From Elusimicrobiota bacterium (GTDB lineage Bacteria > Elusimicrobiota > Elusimicrobia > FEN-1173), in assembly GCA_016788905.1 (NCBI GenBank), contig JAEURZ010000007.1, positions 1-64,000 on the forward strand: a stretch of 64,000 bases of DNA, in the 5' to 3' direction. Shown here piece after piece: positions 25,589-35,115 of this stretch (positions are counted from its first letter, which is position 1; the number at the start of each line of letters is the position of its first letter). The position numbers and the translations under genes are program-made. The notes under the pieces were generated by a model. It ran no database searches, had not been told where the DNA came from, and was given only the letters and a program-made list of their open reading frames with translations.

Positions 25589-27384
25589 TATCTCTCCAAA
25601 ACCTGAAGTTCGTAAAGATGTTGGTAAATTCCGTTGGTCGAGAGCAATTCGGTGTGGGTTCCGGTCTCGGCCACCGACCCATGTTCCATGACGACAATAC
25701 GATGGGCATTTTTCACGGTGGCCAGCCGATGGGCAATGACGATCACCGTGCGATTTTTCATGAGCCGCTCCACAGCCTCTTGGACCAACCGCTCCGATTG
25801 CGCGTCCAAAGAGCTTGTGGCCTCATCCAAAACCAGGATCGGCGGGTTCTTTAAGATCGCTCGGGCGATCGCCAACCGCTGCTTCTGTCCACCGGAGAGC
25901 AAAAGGCCCCGCTCCCCGATCAGCGTGTCCAGGCCAAGCGGTTTGTCTTGGATAAATTCCCACGCGTTGGCGGCCTGGGCCGCCTCCCGAATTTCCTGTT
26001 CGGTGGCCCCCGCTCGGGCGTAGGCGATATTGGCACGGATGGTGTCGTTAAACAAAAGGGTTTCTTGAGTCACAAGACCAATTTGTCGGCGTAAACTTTG
26101 AAACGTGACCTCCCGAATATCCCGCCCATCAATTCGGACAGTCCCCGTTCTGGGATCGTAAAACCGAAGTAAAAGCGCCGACAAAGTTGTTTTTCCGGAC
26201 CCGGAGGGTCCCACCAGAGCCACCACCTCACCGCGCCGGACCGTGATGTTCACCCCGTGAAGCACAGGACGATCCGGTTGATAGGCGAAACCCACGTTCT
26301 CGAACGTGATCGTCTCTGTAAAGGGAGGTAAGTCCTCCGCCTGAGGGAGCTCTTTAACGGTCGGTCGCTCATCCATTAATTGGAACATTCGTTCGGCTCC
26401 GGAAAAAGCCAATTGAAGCGTCGCGTTGGAACGGGAAAAGTTTTTGACGGGTTGATACAACGACAACGCGCTTCCAATGAACGCAAAGAAAGCACCGGTG
26501 GTCCACACATGATTCACCACGTCTTTGCCGCCAAACCAGAGGATGACCCCCATTCCCAACGCCCCCAACATTTCCATCACAGGACTCGAGAGGGATTCCA
26601 CCCGAGCGTTTTTCATGTAGATCTCAAAATAGGTTTGGTTTTCCCGACGAAACCGTTCGCGCTCATAGTCTTCCCTTTGAAACGCCTTGACCACCGGCGC
26701 CCCCACAATGGTTTCTTGGATTAAGGTGTAAAGATCGGACATTTTTGATTGGCCCAGCCGGGACGTTTTCCGCAAACTTTTTCCAAAACGGGAAATGAGA
26801 ATACCAGAGAGCGGGAGCAGGGTAAAAGCGATCAAAGCAAACTTCCAATGAAGATAGAACAAGAAAACCGATAATCCGATCACCGTGAGCCCATCCCGTA
26901 CGATCATCACCGGGATTTTGGTGAGCGCGCCTTGAACCAATTGACCGTCGTTGGTCAGACGAGCGATCACCCGTGCCGAATCGTTGGCCGTATAGAAGTC
27001 CAACGAAAGCGAGTGAATGTTGCCGTAGGTTTCGTCCCGCATCCGTCGAACAATGGCGTTCCCAATGTAAGCGGTCATGAAATCGTGAACATAGGAGAGG
27101 ACCGCTTTCATGAAATACATCACAATCAAGAGGAAAACCACATCCCTTAACGTGCCCAGATCCCCGGACATGAGCGCCCGGTCGATCACTTGTTTTAGTA
27201 TCCACATGGCCCCCGCGGTGATCAACGCCACACAGGCCATCGCGATCAGGGAAATCACCAAGCGAACGATATGCGGACGAAAATAGGGAAGGAGCCGCCG
27301 GGCCACTTCTCCCGAAGAAATCCCAGGCCGCGCGCCCTCTTGAACCATCCCTTGCCTCAACGGCATCTGATTGATTCCACTCAC
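25588..27384 (-). CDS. msbA: Lipid A export ABC transporter, MsbA type
   Basis: The 598-residue half-transporter has six membrane helices (to about residue 330) and an ATPase with GPSGSGKTT, the LLSGGQKQRLAIARA signature, ILVLDEATSSLD and the H-loop IVIAHRLAT. It flips lipid A-core across the inner membrane. Its GTG start overlaps lpxB by 4 nt, and this context is the main reason to call it MsbA rather than a drug exporter. Confidence 0.92.
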   Translation of the reverse strand: MSGINQMPLRQGMVQEGARPGISSGEVARRLLPYFRPHIVRLVISLIAMACVALITAGAMWILKQVIDRALMSGDLGTLRDVVFLLIVMYFMKAVLSYVHDFMTAYIGNAIVRRMRDETYGNIHSLSLDFYTANDSARVIARLTNDGQLVQGALTKIPVMIVRDGLTVIGLSVFLFYLHWKFALIAFTLLPLSGILISRFGKSLRKTSRLGQSKMSDLYTLIQETIVGAPVVKAFQREDYERERFRRENQTYFEIYMKNARVESLSSPVMEMLGALGMGVILWFGGKDVVNHVWTTGAFFAFIGSALSLYQPVKNFSRSNATLQLAFSGAERMFQLMDERPTVKELPQAEDLPPFTETITFENVGFAYQPDRPVLHGVNITVRRGEVVALVGPSGSGKTTLSALLLRFYDPRTGTVRIDGRDIREVTFQSLRRQIGLVTQETLLFNDTIRANIAYARAGATEQEIREAAQAANAWEFIQDKPLGLDTLIGERGLLLSGGQKQRLAIARAILKNPPILVLDEATSSLDAQSERLVQEAVERLMKNRTVIVIAHRLATVKNAHRIVVMEHGSVAETGTHTELLSTNGIYQHLYELQVLER

Positions 27385-28484
27385 GCGGCCTCCCTCAAAA
27401 TAGTTTCGGCCGCGCGGCCCGCCGCCCCCAGCCCCCCCAAGATTCCCCGCAAAGCCAAAAGTTCGGCTCGAACCGATCGGCGATGTTCCGGATGAACCAA
27501 CAGACGTTGAACCGCTTCAGCTAAAAGAGGCGGCGTGGCGCGGGATTGGATAAATTCAGGCATCAAAATTTTTCCAGCCAAGATGTTGGGCATGGCAATA
27601 TTTTTAACCTGAACCAAACTTCGGGCCAGGGCGTAGGTGGGCCAACTCGTTTTGTAGGCCACGACGGTGGGAAGCCCCAGGAGAGCGTTTTCAAGCGTGG
27701 CGGTCCCGGAACAGGCCAACGCCACATCCACCCCCCGTCTCCATTCATGGTTCTCATCCCGCACCACTTCCAGGAAACGTCCACGGAGCCGATGGGATTC
27801 CAGAAACCCATCGTAAAACGCGTTGGACAGGTTCGGGGCGGCAAAGAGAACAAAGCGGGTCCCAGACGGTAATCGTTCCGCCACCTGGAGGAACACCGGT
27901 AAAAGCCGTCGAATTTCTCCCGGCCGACTGCCCGGCAGAAGGCCCACGGTGGGCTCCACTTTCAATGGAATTTCACCAGAAACAAGAGGAAGCCGGTCCA
28001 AGAGTGGGTGCCCCACAAAGGTCACGGGAACGCCGGCGTCACGATAGAGTTTCTCTTCGAAAGGAAAGATCACCAGCATACGATCCACACATTTCTTGAG
28101 GGTTTGAACCCGACCCGGACGGCTTGCCCACACCTGGGGACTAACGAAATAACAGACTCGCCGCCCGGCCGCCTTGGCCGTCTGTGCCACAAAACGATTA
28201 AAGCCGTAGAAATCCGTGGGAACGACCATGTCGGGTTTGAATTGATCCAGGGCGGGCCGCAGAACCCTATTGAGAAAATGAAAAAATACCGGGATCTTTT
28301 TGATCGGTTCCCAAAAACCCATAACGCTCTCTGACACCAAATCGCCCAACCAGAGGTCCGCAACCTTTTTTAAAGCCGGCCCGCCTAACGCGGCGATCTC
28401 CGCCCCGCGGGCCTTCGCTTCCGCCGCCACATCCGCCGCGTGCTGGTCGCCGGAAAGATCTCCCGCCACGAAAAGGATTCGCAT
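27381..28484 (-). CDS. lpxB: Lipid-A-disaccharide synthase
   Basis: The 367-residue GT19 enzyme begins MRILFVAGDLSGDQHAA, the family N-terminus. It keeps YFVSPQVWASRPGR, FVGHPLLDR, GLLPGSRPGEIRRLLPVF and ACSGTATLENALLG. The ATG at 28484 overlaps the stop of the upstream oxidoreductase by 1 nt; an extended frame to 28589 has no family match. It joins UDP-diacylglucosamine and lipid X. Confidence 0.95.
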   Translation of the reverse strand: MRILFVAGDLSGDQHAADVAAEAKARGAEIAALGGPALKKVADLWLGDLVSESVMGFWEPIKKIPVFFHFLNRVLRPALDQFKPDMVVPTDFYGFNRFVAQTAKAAGRRVCYFVSPQVWASRPGRVQTLKKCVDRMLVIFPFEEKLYRDAGVPVTFVGHPLLDRLPLVSGEIPLKVEPTVGLLPGSRPGEIRRLLPVFLQVAERLPSGTRFVLFAAPNLSNAFYDGFLESHRLRGRFLEVVRDENHEWRRGVDVALACSGTATLENALLGLPTVVAYKTSWPTYALARSLVQVKNIAMPNILAGKILMPEFIQSRATPPLLAEAVQRLLVHPEHRRSVRAELLALRGILGGLGAAGRAAETILREAA

Positions 28485-29476
28485 CAGAGAGAATGCAAAC
28501 TCATGGAACGGCGAATTTCCAACGCCAATTCCAGCGCGTCCCGCCCATGGGTTCCCCCCACGAGAGGCGGTTTCCCTTCTCGGACACATTGAAGAAAATG
28601 GTGAAGCTCCGTTTCCAGTGGGTCTTTTTTCTCCAAGCGGGGACGATGAATTCCCACGTCGAAAAGACCGCGAATGGGATCCCGTTTTTTTCGATAAATC
28701 TTTAAACTTCGTTCGGAGTAATCCAGAGACATGTAAGCGTCTTTCTGAAACACCCGGATTTTACGGAACTTTTTCAAACTCACACGACTGGCGGAAATGT
28801 CCGCCCGACACCCACGAGAGAAGAACAAGGTGGCCTTAACGATGTCTTCCTGTTGCGATAAAACCCGACCGCCAACGGCATCCAACCGAACCACCTTATC
28901 CTGGGCCAAGGCCAATACGATGTCCAAATCATGAATCATCAGATCCAAGACCACACTGACGTTGGACACCCGCGGGTCGTAAGGTCCGAGGCGGGACGCC
29001 TCAATAAAAAGGGGATCTCGTGCCTGTTTGGCCATTTCCACGACTGCGGGATTGAATCGCTCGATGTGCCCCACTTGCAAGACCAGATTCTTTTCCCGGG
29101 CCAGCGAAATGATCTCTTCCGCTTCTTCCACCCGCTCTGTCAAAGGTTTCTCCACAAAACAATGCCATCCCCGTTCGAGGAAGGACCGGGCCAATCCGTG
29201 ATGCGCGGGTGTGGGAGCCGCGATCACCACGGCACGGGTTTCAGATGGAAACTCGTCAGCGGACAGGAACGCGGGAACCCCGTGTTCTTTCCCCAACGCT
29301 TGGGCTTTTTCCACGTTCCTATCCGCAATCCCCACAAGGCGTGCGGACCCGAGGGTTGATAAAATACGCGCGTGGTGACGGCCCATCTGCCCCACCCCCA
29401 CAACGCCCACCGGAACCCGGTCGCCCTCAGGAACAAAAGGTTCTTTCTCTTTCGGGGCTTTTCGGAACAAACTCAC
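28484..29476 (-). CDS. Gfo/Idh/MocA family oxidoreductase
   Basis: The 330-residue protein has an N-terminal Rossmann fold (VGVVGVGQMGRHHARIL, residues 22-38), the EKPLTERVEEAEE block, and a C-terminal sugar-binding domain (HIERFNPAV; DLMIHDLDI). Such a gene often sits between lpxI and lpxB. In some bacteria its relative GnnA oxidises UDP-GlcNAc at C3 to make aminated lipid A, but no GnnB aminotransferase adjoins it here. Its substrate is therefore open. Confidence 0.85.
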   Translation of the reverse strand: MSLFRKAPKEKEPFVPEGDRVPVGVVGVGQMGRHHARILSTLGSARLVGIADRNVEKAQALGKEHGVPAFLSADEFPSETRAVVIAAPTPAHHGLARSFLERGWHCFVEKPLTERVEEAEEIISLAREKNLVLQVGHIERFNPAVVEMAKQARDPLFIEASRLGPYDPRVSNVSVVLDLMIHDLDIVLALAQDKVVRLDAVGGRVLSQQEDIVKATLFFSRGCRADISASRVSLKKFRKIRVFQKDAYMSLDYSERSLKIYRKKRDPIRGLFDVGIHRPRLEKKDPLETELHHFLQCVREGKPPLVGGTHGRDALELALEIRRSMSLHSL

Positions 29477-30282
29477 GCGCTCTCCTTCACACCGATCACA
29501 ATAATTTTAGCCTCCTGGGCGCCTTGAACAAACAGTTCTTTGTCGAACAATAACGTTTTTCCCGCCTCCAAGGCCAAGACAGCGGCCCCGGCGGCCTTCA
29601 GCGATTCCAGCGTCCGCAACCCGATGACGGGGACATCAAAACGGACGTCTTGGCGAGGCTTAGAAACCTTGGCCACCGTGAACCCCGGTGCAAAGGTGCC
29701 CGCCCGCCGAATGCAGGCGTCGGTCCCCTCAATGGCTTCGACCGCAAGAACCGCTTGATCTTTCACACACACCGTCTGCCCCAGATCCAGCCAAGCGATG
29801 GATTTGGCGGTCCGAAACCCGAAATGGATGTCCCGCTGTTGTTCCGCCGTTGGGCGGAGAGAGGTCAAGGACCCCTCCGGGGCAAGCCGATCCGCGAGAT
29901 AAACGGTGGACGAAAGAAAACGGATTCCCTCCTTCGCAAACGCTTCGGCCACGGCCCCCAACAGCGTGTCCGTTTTTTTGTTCGGCAGCGTGGCGAGAAT
30001 TTTGACCGCGGTCAAATCCAAATGGCGAAGGTCGAAAATACTCACATGTTTCACCTGTCCCGCCATGACCGCCTCATGGGCGCCCGCGTCTTTAAAGATT
30101 TGGATGGTCCGTTTCATTTGGCCCAGTTTCATCCAGTGAAAAACGTCCACCTCCTTCTCTAAGGCGGGATCCGTTTCTCCCTCAATGGCCGCCACCACCA
30201 CGGAGCGGCCCTGACGGCGCGCTTCCTGAGCCAGAAGAAAAGGGAATTGCCCATTCCCAGCAATAAGTCCAAGGGGGATCAT
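29473..30282 (-). CDS. lpxI: UDP-2,3-diacylglucosamine pyrophosphatase LpxI
   Basis: The 269-residue protein begins MIPLGLIAGNGQFPFLLA and keeps the DUF1009 blocks VMAGQVKHVSIF, VFHWMKLGQM and EGTDACIRRAG with a C-terminal VIGLRTLESLKAAG. LpxI replaces LpxH in many non-gammaproteobacteria and yields lipid X. It overlaps the next gene by 4 nt. Confidence 0.93.
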   Translation of the reverse strand: MIPLGLIAGNGQFPFLLAQEARRQGRSVVVAAIEGETDPALEKEVDVFHWMKLGQMKRTIQIFKDAGAHEAVMAGQVKHVSIFDLRHLDLTAVKILATLPNKKTDTLLGAVAEAFAKEGIRFLSSTVYLADRLAPEGSLTSLRPTAEQQRDIHFGFRTAKSIAWLDLGQTVCVKDQAVLAVEAIEGTDACIRRAGTFAPGFTVAKVSKPRQDVRFDVPVIGLRTLESLKAAGAAVLALEAGKTLLFDKELFVQGAQEAKIIVIGVKESA

Positions 30283-30303
30283 TTGAAGGCGGATGGAAAA
30301 AAG

Positions 30304-31131
30304 CTAGGAGAGACTCGAGTCGGCGTCTTCGCCCGAACTTTTTGGCGCCGGGCGACAGATCCCCCGGGCGGAAGAACCTCGAAGAAAGGAAAGGAAAATA
30401 TCCAGTTCGGGGGTGTGGGGCCCCCGATCCATGCGAACGATCGCTTCCGACAAACTGACCCCGGTGTAAAAAAGCGTCTGATAGGCCGCTTTAAGAACGG
30501 ACAGGCTCTCCCGGGACAACCCACGACGACGTAGGCCCACGACATTGAGCCCAACAATTTTGGCTCGGTCCCCTTGTGTTAAACAAAAGGGCGCCACATC
30601 ATTGGGGACCATGGACCCACCTCCGATCATGGCTCCCGCCCCAACTCGGACGAACTGATGAATCGCGGACAATCCACCAAAAAAAGCGCCGGGGCCCACG
30701 TCCACGTGGCCGGCCAGAGTGGCCGCGTTGGCGAGGATCACGTGGTCCGCCAAAACACAATCGTGAGCCACGTGGGCATACGCCATGATCAAACAATCCG
30801 AACCGACTTTGGTGACACCCGACGCGGAAGTCCCCCGGTGGATCGTGGCGCATTCCCGGACGGTCGTCCGGGCGCCGATCTCCACGTGGGTGATCTCCCC
30901 CTTAAATTTCAGGTCTTGAGGTTCTGTCCCGACAAAGGCGTGGGGAAGAAAACGGCAGTCGGCCCCCACCGTGGCGTATTCCACAACCGAATGGGGTCCG
31001 ACAAAACAACGATCCCCCAATTCCACCTGGGGCCCAATCACCACAAAGGGCCCAATCTGAACCCCCTTCCCCAATTTTGCCGTGGGGTCAACAACCGCGC
31101 TGGGGTGAACGCGGGTTTCGGTTGATTCCAT
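30304..31131 (-). CDS. lpxA: UDP-N-acetylglucosamine acyltransferase
   Basis: The 275-residue left-handed beta-helix protein has hexapeptide repeats, starting VHPSAVVDPTAKLGKGVQIG. The catalytic His is in MAYAHVAHDCVLA, and the family block GLNVVGLRRRGLS is present. It adds the first acyl chain of lipid A. Its ATG overlaps the fabZ stop by 1 nt. Confidence 0.96.
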   Translation of the reverse strand: MESTETRVHPSAVVDPTAKLGKGVQIGPFVVIGPQVELGDRCFVGPHSVVEYATVGADCRFLPHAFVGTEPQDLKFKGEITHVEIGARTTVRECATIHRGTSASGVTKVGSDCLIMAYAHVAHDCVLADHVILANAATLAGHVDVGPGAFFGGLSAIHQFVRVGAGAMIGGGSMVPNDVAPFCLTQGDRAKIVGLNVVGLRRRGLSRESLSVLKAAYQTLFYTGVSLSEAIVRMDRGPHTPELDIFLSFLRGSSARGICRPAPKSSGEDADSSLS

Positions 31132-31589
31132 TAGGATTGAGGTTCCTTATCGACGATGGCGAACATGAATTCAGCCTCGGTCACAAGCTCTCCCGAAACG
31201 AAAGCTTCGCCCTTCGCCTTTCCCATGCGACCCGGACGAAGAATCTCGACCCGCAACTCCAATTGATCCCCCGGCACCACTGGTTTGCGAAACTTCACTT
31301 TATCGATCCCTATAAAGAAAGCCAGCTTATCTTTATTCGCGGGTTTCTCTAAAAAAAGGACACACGCCGTCTGCGCCATGGCTTCCACGATCAGAACACC
31401 CGGCATGATCGGCCGACCCGGGAAATGCCCTTGAAAAAAAGGTTCGTTACCGGAAACAGACTTATACCCTGTAATTTTCTTGTCGGCTTCAAGAATGACC
31501 GCCGTATCAATCATCAGAATGGGGTAGCGATGGGGAATCGCTTTCATGACTTCAACCGCTGATAATTTTCGAGGAGAAGCGGAATCCAT
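31131..31589 (-). CDS. fabZ: 3-hydroxyacyl-ACP dehydratase FabZ
   Basis: The 152-residue hotdog-fold enzyme has the catalytic His in FFQGHFPGRPIMPGVL and the Glu in VEAMAQTAC. It dehydrates 3-hydroxyacyl-ACP and competes with LpxA/LpxD for that substrate. It stands as a separate gene, not the LpxC-FabZ fusion seen in some phyla. Confidence 0.96.
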   Translation of the reverse strand: MDSASPRKLSAVEVMKAIPHRYPILMIDTAVILEADKKITGYKSVSGNEPFFQGHFPGRPIMPGVLIVEAMAQTACVLFLEKPANKDKLAFFIGIDKVKFRKPVVPGDQLELRVEILRPGRMGKAKGEAFVSGELVTEAEFMFAIVDKEPQS

Positions 31590-31604
31590 AAAACCTCCGA
31601 GGAG

Positions 31605-32513
31605 TCAGTAAGATGAAACGACGGGAGACGAGGGAGATACTTTCTCCCCCGTCATTTGCGCGGCCAACTGTTTAACCAAATTGACATTGTGTCCGTGACC
31701 CACCCGAAACGCTTTAATCCGGGCCTTCAATGGCATCCCCAACAAGAACAAATCGCCGATCAAGTCGAGCGTCTTGTGGCGAACAAATTCGTCCGGGTAG
31801 CGAAGGACTTTTTCCTTGTTGTGCACACGGTCCATGCCCACCACAACGGCGTTGTCCAGAGAGCCCCCTCGGGCTAACCCCTGACGCCGCAAACTTTCCA
31901 CCTCGAAATCGAAACAAAAAGTCCGGGCCCGAGCAATCTCTTTCAGAAAATTTTCGCGGGTCAAAATCAATTCGTTTTTCTGTTCTCCCACCAAGGGGTG
32001 CTTAAAGAAAATACTGGTCTCCAAAATCAACTCGTCCGCGGGCAGAACCTCGTACCGCGTTTCCCCCGCCGAATAAACCAGCGGGTCCGGTTGAAAGAAA
32101 ACTCTCGGTTCGGGGAACTCGATCACCCCCGCCTTGGAAAGAACTTCCCAAAACGGGAACGCGCTCCCATCCGCCACGGGCGGTTCGTTGGCGTTCACTT
32201 CGATTTCGAGATTATCAATACCCAGCCCGGATAAAGCCGACAAAACGTGTTCCACCGTATGAACCCGAGCTTCATGACCTTTTTCTCCGTCCAAGCTCAA
32301 GGTGGTTCCCCGAATCACGCTGGAAACAATGTTGTGGTTCGCCGGAAGACGCGGCGATCCGGGAAGGTCGGTCCGAACAAAAACCACCCCATGATTGGCC
32401 GGGGCCGGCTTAAAGATCAGTTGACATTTATTTCCCGTGTGAAGACCGATACCTTTGTACACAGCTTCTCGGGCTAAGGAACGCTGGGGTTCCCCTGTCG
32501 AAAACGTTTTCAT
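31605..32513 (-). CDS. lpxC: UDP-3-O-acyl-N-acetylglucosamine deacetylase
   Basis: The 302-residue zinc hydrolase keeps the zinc His in VHTVEHVLSALSGLG and FVRHKTLDLIGD (His and Asp), the catalytic Glu/Lys region and VGHGHNVNLVKQL. It is the committed step of lipid A synthesis. It overlaps lpxD by 4 nt and is followed by fabZ after 15 nt. Confidence 0.96.
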   Translation of the reverse strand: MKTFSTGEPQRSLAREAVYKGIGLHTGNKCQLIFKPAPANHGVVFVRTDLPGSPRLPANHNIVSSVIRGTTLSLDGEKGHEARVHTVEHVLSALSGLGIDNLEIEVNANEPPVADGSAFPFWEVLSKAGVIEFPEPRVFFQPDPLVYSAGETRYEVLPADELILETSIFFKHPLVGEQKNELILTRENFLKEIARARTFCFDFEVESLRRQGLARGGSLDNAVVVGMDRVHNKEKVLRYPDEFVRHKTLDLIGDLFLLGMPLKARIKAFRVGHGHNVNLVKQLAAQMTGEKVSPSSPVVSSY

Positions 32514-33520
32514 GAAATTTTCTTCCTTAAGTTTCTAAAATCCTCTAAAAGTTTTGGCAATCGGCGGAGCGCCGCAAGCATTTTCATTTCTTCGTGAATG
32601 GGCTGGGCCGGTGTTCCCCAAATAACTTGCCCCGGTTTGATGGAGTGAGAAATTCCACTCCGCGCGGCCGCCACCACGTTGTCACCAATTTCGATGTGCC
32701 CCACAACCCCCACTTGCGCGGCCAGAGTCACGTTTTTACCAATTTTCGTCGACCCCGCCACACCCGTTAACGCGGCCACCAAGCAATTGGGCCCCATCTC
32801 AACCCCGTGAGCGATCTGCACCAAATTGTCGATCTTGGTGCCCCGGCCGATCCGGGTCACGCCCACCCCACCGCGATCAATCGTTGCGTTGGCTTGAATT
32901 TCCACATCGTCTTCAATCACCACCGTCCCGACCTGGGGGATTTTGTATTGATCCCCCCGCACAGGGGTGAAACCAAAACCGTCTCCCCCGATGGTAACAC
33001 CGGGTTGAAAAATACACCGGTTTCCCACCGCGACCCGTTCCCGCAAGGTGACGTGAGGGTAAAGAATACAATCGGACCCGATGGCGGTGTCAAAGCCCAC
33101 GTACACCTGGGCGTATAAAATAGTGTTATCGCCAATCAAAGCCCCTTCTTCCACCACCGCGTGGGCGCCCACCGTCACGTTTTGACCGATCGTGGCGGTG
33201 GCGGCAATCACGGCCGTGGGGTGCACACCCGAAGGACGGCGGGTCCGTTCCAGATCGAGGATTTCCAACACCTTGGCCCACCCCAAGGAAGGGTGCGGAT
33301 GCTCAATGGCAGGACAGTCCCCGGTTTCCACACCCGGAGTCACAATCAGAGCCCCCGCTTTCGTGGTTGCGATTTGGGAACTGTATTTAGGGTTCACCAA
33401 AAAACTGATATCCCCTGGACCGGCTTCACCCAACCCGGCCGCACCCTCAATCAGAACGGACCCGTTCCCCCGAAGGACGCCCCCCACTTTGTCAACGATT
33501 TCAGATAAGGTCAGTTTCAT
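32510..33520 (-). CDS. lpxD: UDP-3-O-acylglucosamine N-acyltransferase
   Basis: The 336-residue protein has the N-terminal uridine-binding domain (ISFLVNPKYSSQIATTKAGA) and a long hexapeptide beta-helix with the catalytic His in VQIAHGVEMGPN. The C-terminal helical tail binds ACP. It adds the second acyl chain in lipid A synthesis. Confidence 0.95.
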   Translation of the reverse strand: MKLTLSEIVDKVGGVLRGNGSVLIEGAAGLGEAGPGDISFLVNPKYSSQIATTKAGALIVTPGVETGDCPAIEHPHPSLGWAKVLEILDLERTRRPSGVHPTAVIAATATIGQNVTVGAHAVVEEGALIGDNTILYAQVYVGFDTAIGSDCILYPHVTLRERVAVGNRCIFQPGVTIGGDGFGFTPVRGDQYKIPQVGTVVIEDDVEIQANATIDRGGVGVTRIGRGTKIDNLVQIAHGVEMGPNCLVAALTGVAGSTKIGKNVTLAAQVGVVGHIEIGDNVVAAARSGISHSIKPGQVIWGTPAQPIHEEMKMLAALRRLPKLLEDFRNLRKKIS

Positions 33521-33541
33521 GTAAAGGAATTCCTAAAAAAT

Positions 33542-34186
33542 CTATTTTCCTTCTTCGGGAAGCCCCCGAACCCTTCGATGGAGAGCCTCCGTGAGGTCAA
33601 TCGTGTCTTCCCCATAGAGGATAGCCGATTTGTCCACCACCAAGCGGATCCCTTTTTCATCGGCCAACTGAACGAGAGCCTTGTACAAACGTCCCAAAAT
33701 TTTTTTCGACCGCTCGGCTTCAAAGGCGCGCAAGGTTTGGGCCGAAGTGGCCCGTGCTTTTTCAAGTTCCTCCGTCCGTTTCAAAATCAGTTCCGGTGGG
33801 GGTAATTTTCTGTCCGCTGGAACGGCAGAGGAGGAAGCCCCTCCCGTTGCCGTGCTCACCCGAACGGTGTCTGCGCTGCCCTGAGAAATGGATGAGACAT
33901 CCAATGAAAAGGGGGAAGGGGACTCACCGGAAGAAAGATCGATGCCGTGTTTAAATTCGTCCAAAGCCGTTTCCCTTGCGGCCAGTTCTGTCTTGTGACG
34001 AAGAACTTCTTTTTGATAATCTTCCCGGGCTTTAATGGTCTCGGGATAATCCCGAAACACCTGTTCCATGTCCACATACCCGACCGAAGTTCCGCCAGTG
34101 CCCGCCCCACGATGGAGGGGAATTTCCACTCCCCACACCACGCTGGCCGCGACAACGAAAGAAAAAAAACCAAAGACGCGTTTCAC
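33542..34186 (-). CDS. OmpH/Skp family periplasmic chaperone
   Basis: The roughly 214-residue protein has a signal peptide (start of the mature part near VEIPLH), then GYVDMEQVFRDYPETIKAREDYQKE. A long coiled-coil region and a C-terminal ADEKGIRLVVDKSAILYGEDTIDLT complete the Skp pattern. A Ser/Thr-rich insert (about residues 90-135) is longer than usual. I prefer the GTG at 34186 because GAGGGGGG lies 7 nt upstream; a GTG at 34231 is weaker. It escorts outer membrane proteins. Confidence 0.83.
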   Translation of the reverse strand: MKRVFGFFSFVVAASVVWGVEIPLHRGAGTGGTSVGYVDMEQVFRDYPETIKAREDYQKEVLRHKTELAARETALDEFKHGIDLSSGESPSPFSLDVSSISQGSADTVRVSTATGGASSSAVPADRKLPPPELILKRTEELEKARATSAQTLRAFEAERSKKILGRLYKALVQLADEKGIRLVVDKSAILYGEDTIDLTEALHRRVRGLPEEGK

Positions 34187-34249
34187 AAGAAAGCCCCCCC
34201 TCGATAGAATGGAAGACAGCGAGAGACACACGTTAGGCGAGGAAAGGCC

Positions 34250-34278
34250 ATTTTATCAGAACTCGAAATCGATGTCCA
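34250..34278 (-). promoter_or_regulatory. Promoter of the ompH-lpx operon
   Basis: On the minus strand TGGACA (34273-34278) and TAAAAT (34250-34255) are spaced 17 bp, each matching 5 of 6 consensus positions. The predicted start is about 57 nt before the preferred ompH start. Confidence 0.7.
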
Positions 34279-34314
34279 TCCCGTCGACACGCCGGGAGGA
34301 AATCGAGAGGCTCC

Positions 34315-35115
34315 TCACCGAGAGGATGAACCTTTAGCGGTATTTTCTTCCGCGTAGGAAGGACGAAGATAGAGCGGCCTGACTTGAGGATAGGACTTCA
34401 CCTCTCGCCGAAAAAATTTCTCCGACCCCAAGGCGGCGACCCAGTAAGGCTTCGGGTCAATCACGTCCGGTCGAAAATGAGCCCGAGACCCAAACGTCTT
34501 GGCGAGCTCTTTTTTATAGCGGGCCGCCGCGGAGCCCACGAACAACAGGGACTGGGCTTGGAAACAACTTTGAAAGAAATGGAGAAACCGCTCAAACGGG
34601 AACAGGGTGGGGGCATGGACCAACTTAAAATGGTGCCCAAAAGTGTGGTAGGATCGTCCGGACGGAATTCCCCGACGGCTTTTTTCGGTCAATTTATGAA
34701 ACCGCCACACCGCCATATACACGTCCCCCCGCAACGCGTCCATCAACACGCACAACATGTCTTGGCGGAAATTCCAAACAAAGGTTTTTCCCGTCTGCCA
34801 ATCCGACCCCTCCGCCGCAAGGACTTCCAAACTGGTCAAATCCACCAAAGGTTTCTGAAGCGTTTGCGACAGGGTTCGTGCCGCGGAAACGCCCAACCGA
34901 ATCCCCGTGAAACGCCCCGGCCCCACGTCCACAGCCAACGCGTCCAAATCATGGGGCCCAAAGGAAACTTTCTTGAAAATGGCGTCCAACGCGGGTATCA
35001 AACGTTGGTTTTTGGATTTGGGGTCCACAAAAGACTGTTCCGACCGAACCCGAAAATCTTCCCAAAGACAGCCCCCTTGATGGGAACCTGTTGTTTCAAT
35101 ACCGAGAATTTTCAT
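34315..35115 (-). CDS. tsaB: tRNA threonylcarbamoyladenosine biosynthesis protein TsaB
   Basis: The 266-residue protein begins MKILGIETTGSHQGGCLW and has the VDVGPGRFTGIRLGVSAART block of the ASKHA fold. The C-terminal half is more divergent. It forms the t6A complex with TsaD and TsaE; tsaE is immediately upstream and overlaps by 4 nt. Confidence 0.9.
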   Translation of the reverse strand: MKILGIETTGSHQGGCLWEDFRVRSEQSFVDPKSKNQRLIPALDAIFKKVSFGPHDLDALAVDVGPGRFTGIRLGVSAARTLSQTLQKPLVDLTSLEVLAAEGSDWQTGKTFVWNFRQDMLCVLMDALRGDVYMAVWRFHKLTEKSRRGIPSGRSYHTFGHHFKLVHAPTLFPFERFLHFFQSCFQAQSLLFVGSAAARYKKELAKTFGSRAHFRPDVIDPKPYWVAALGSEKFFRREVKSYPQVRPLYLRPSYAEENTAKGSSSR

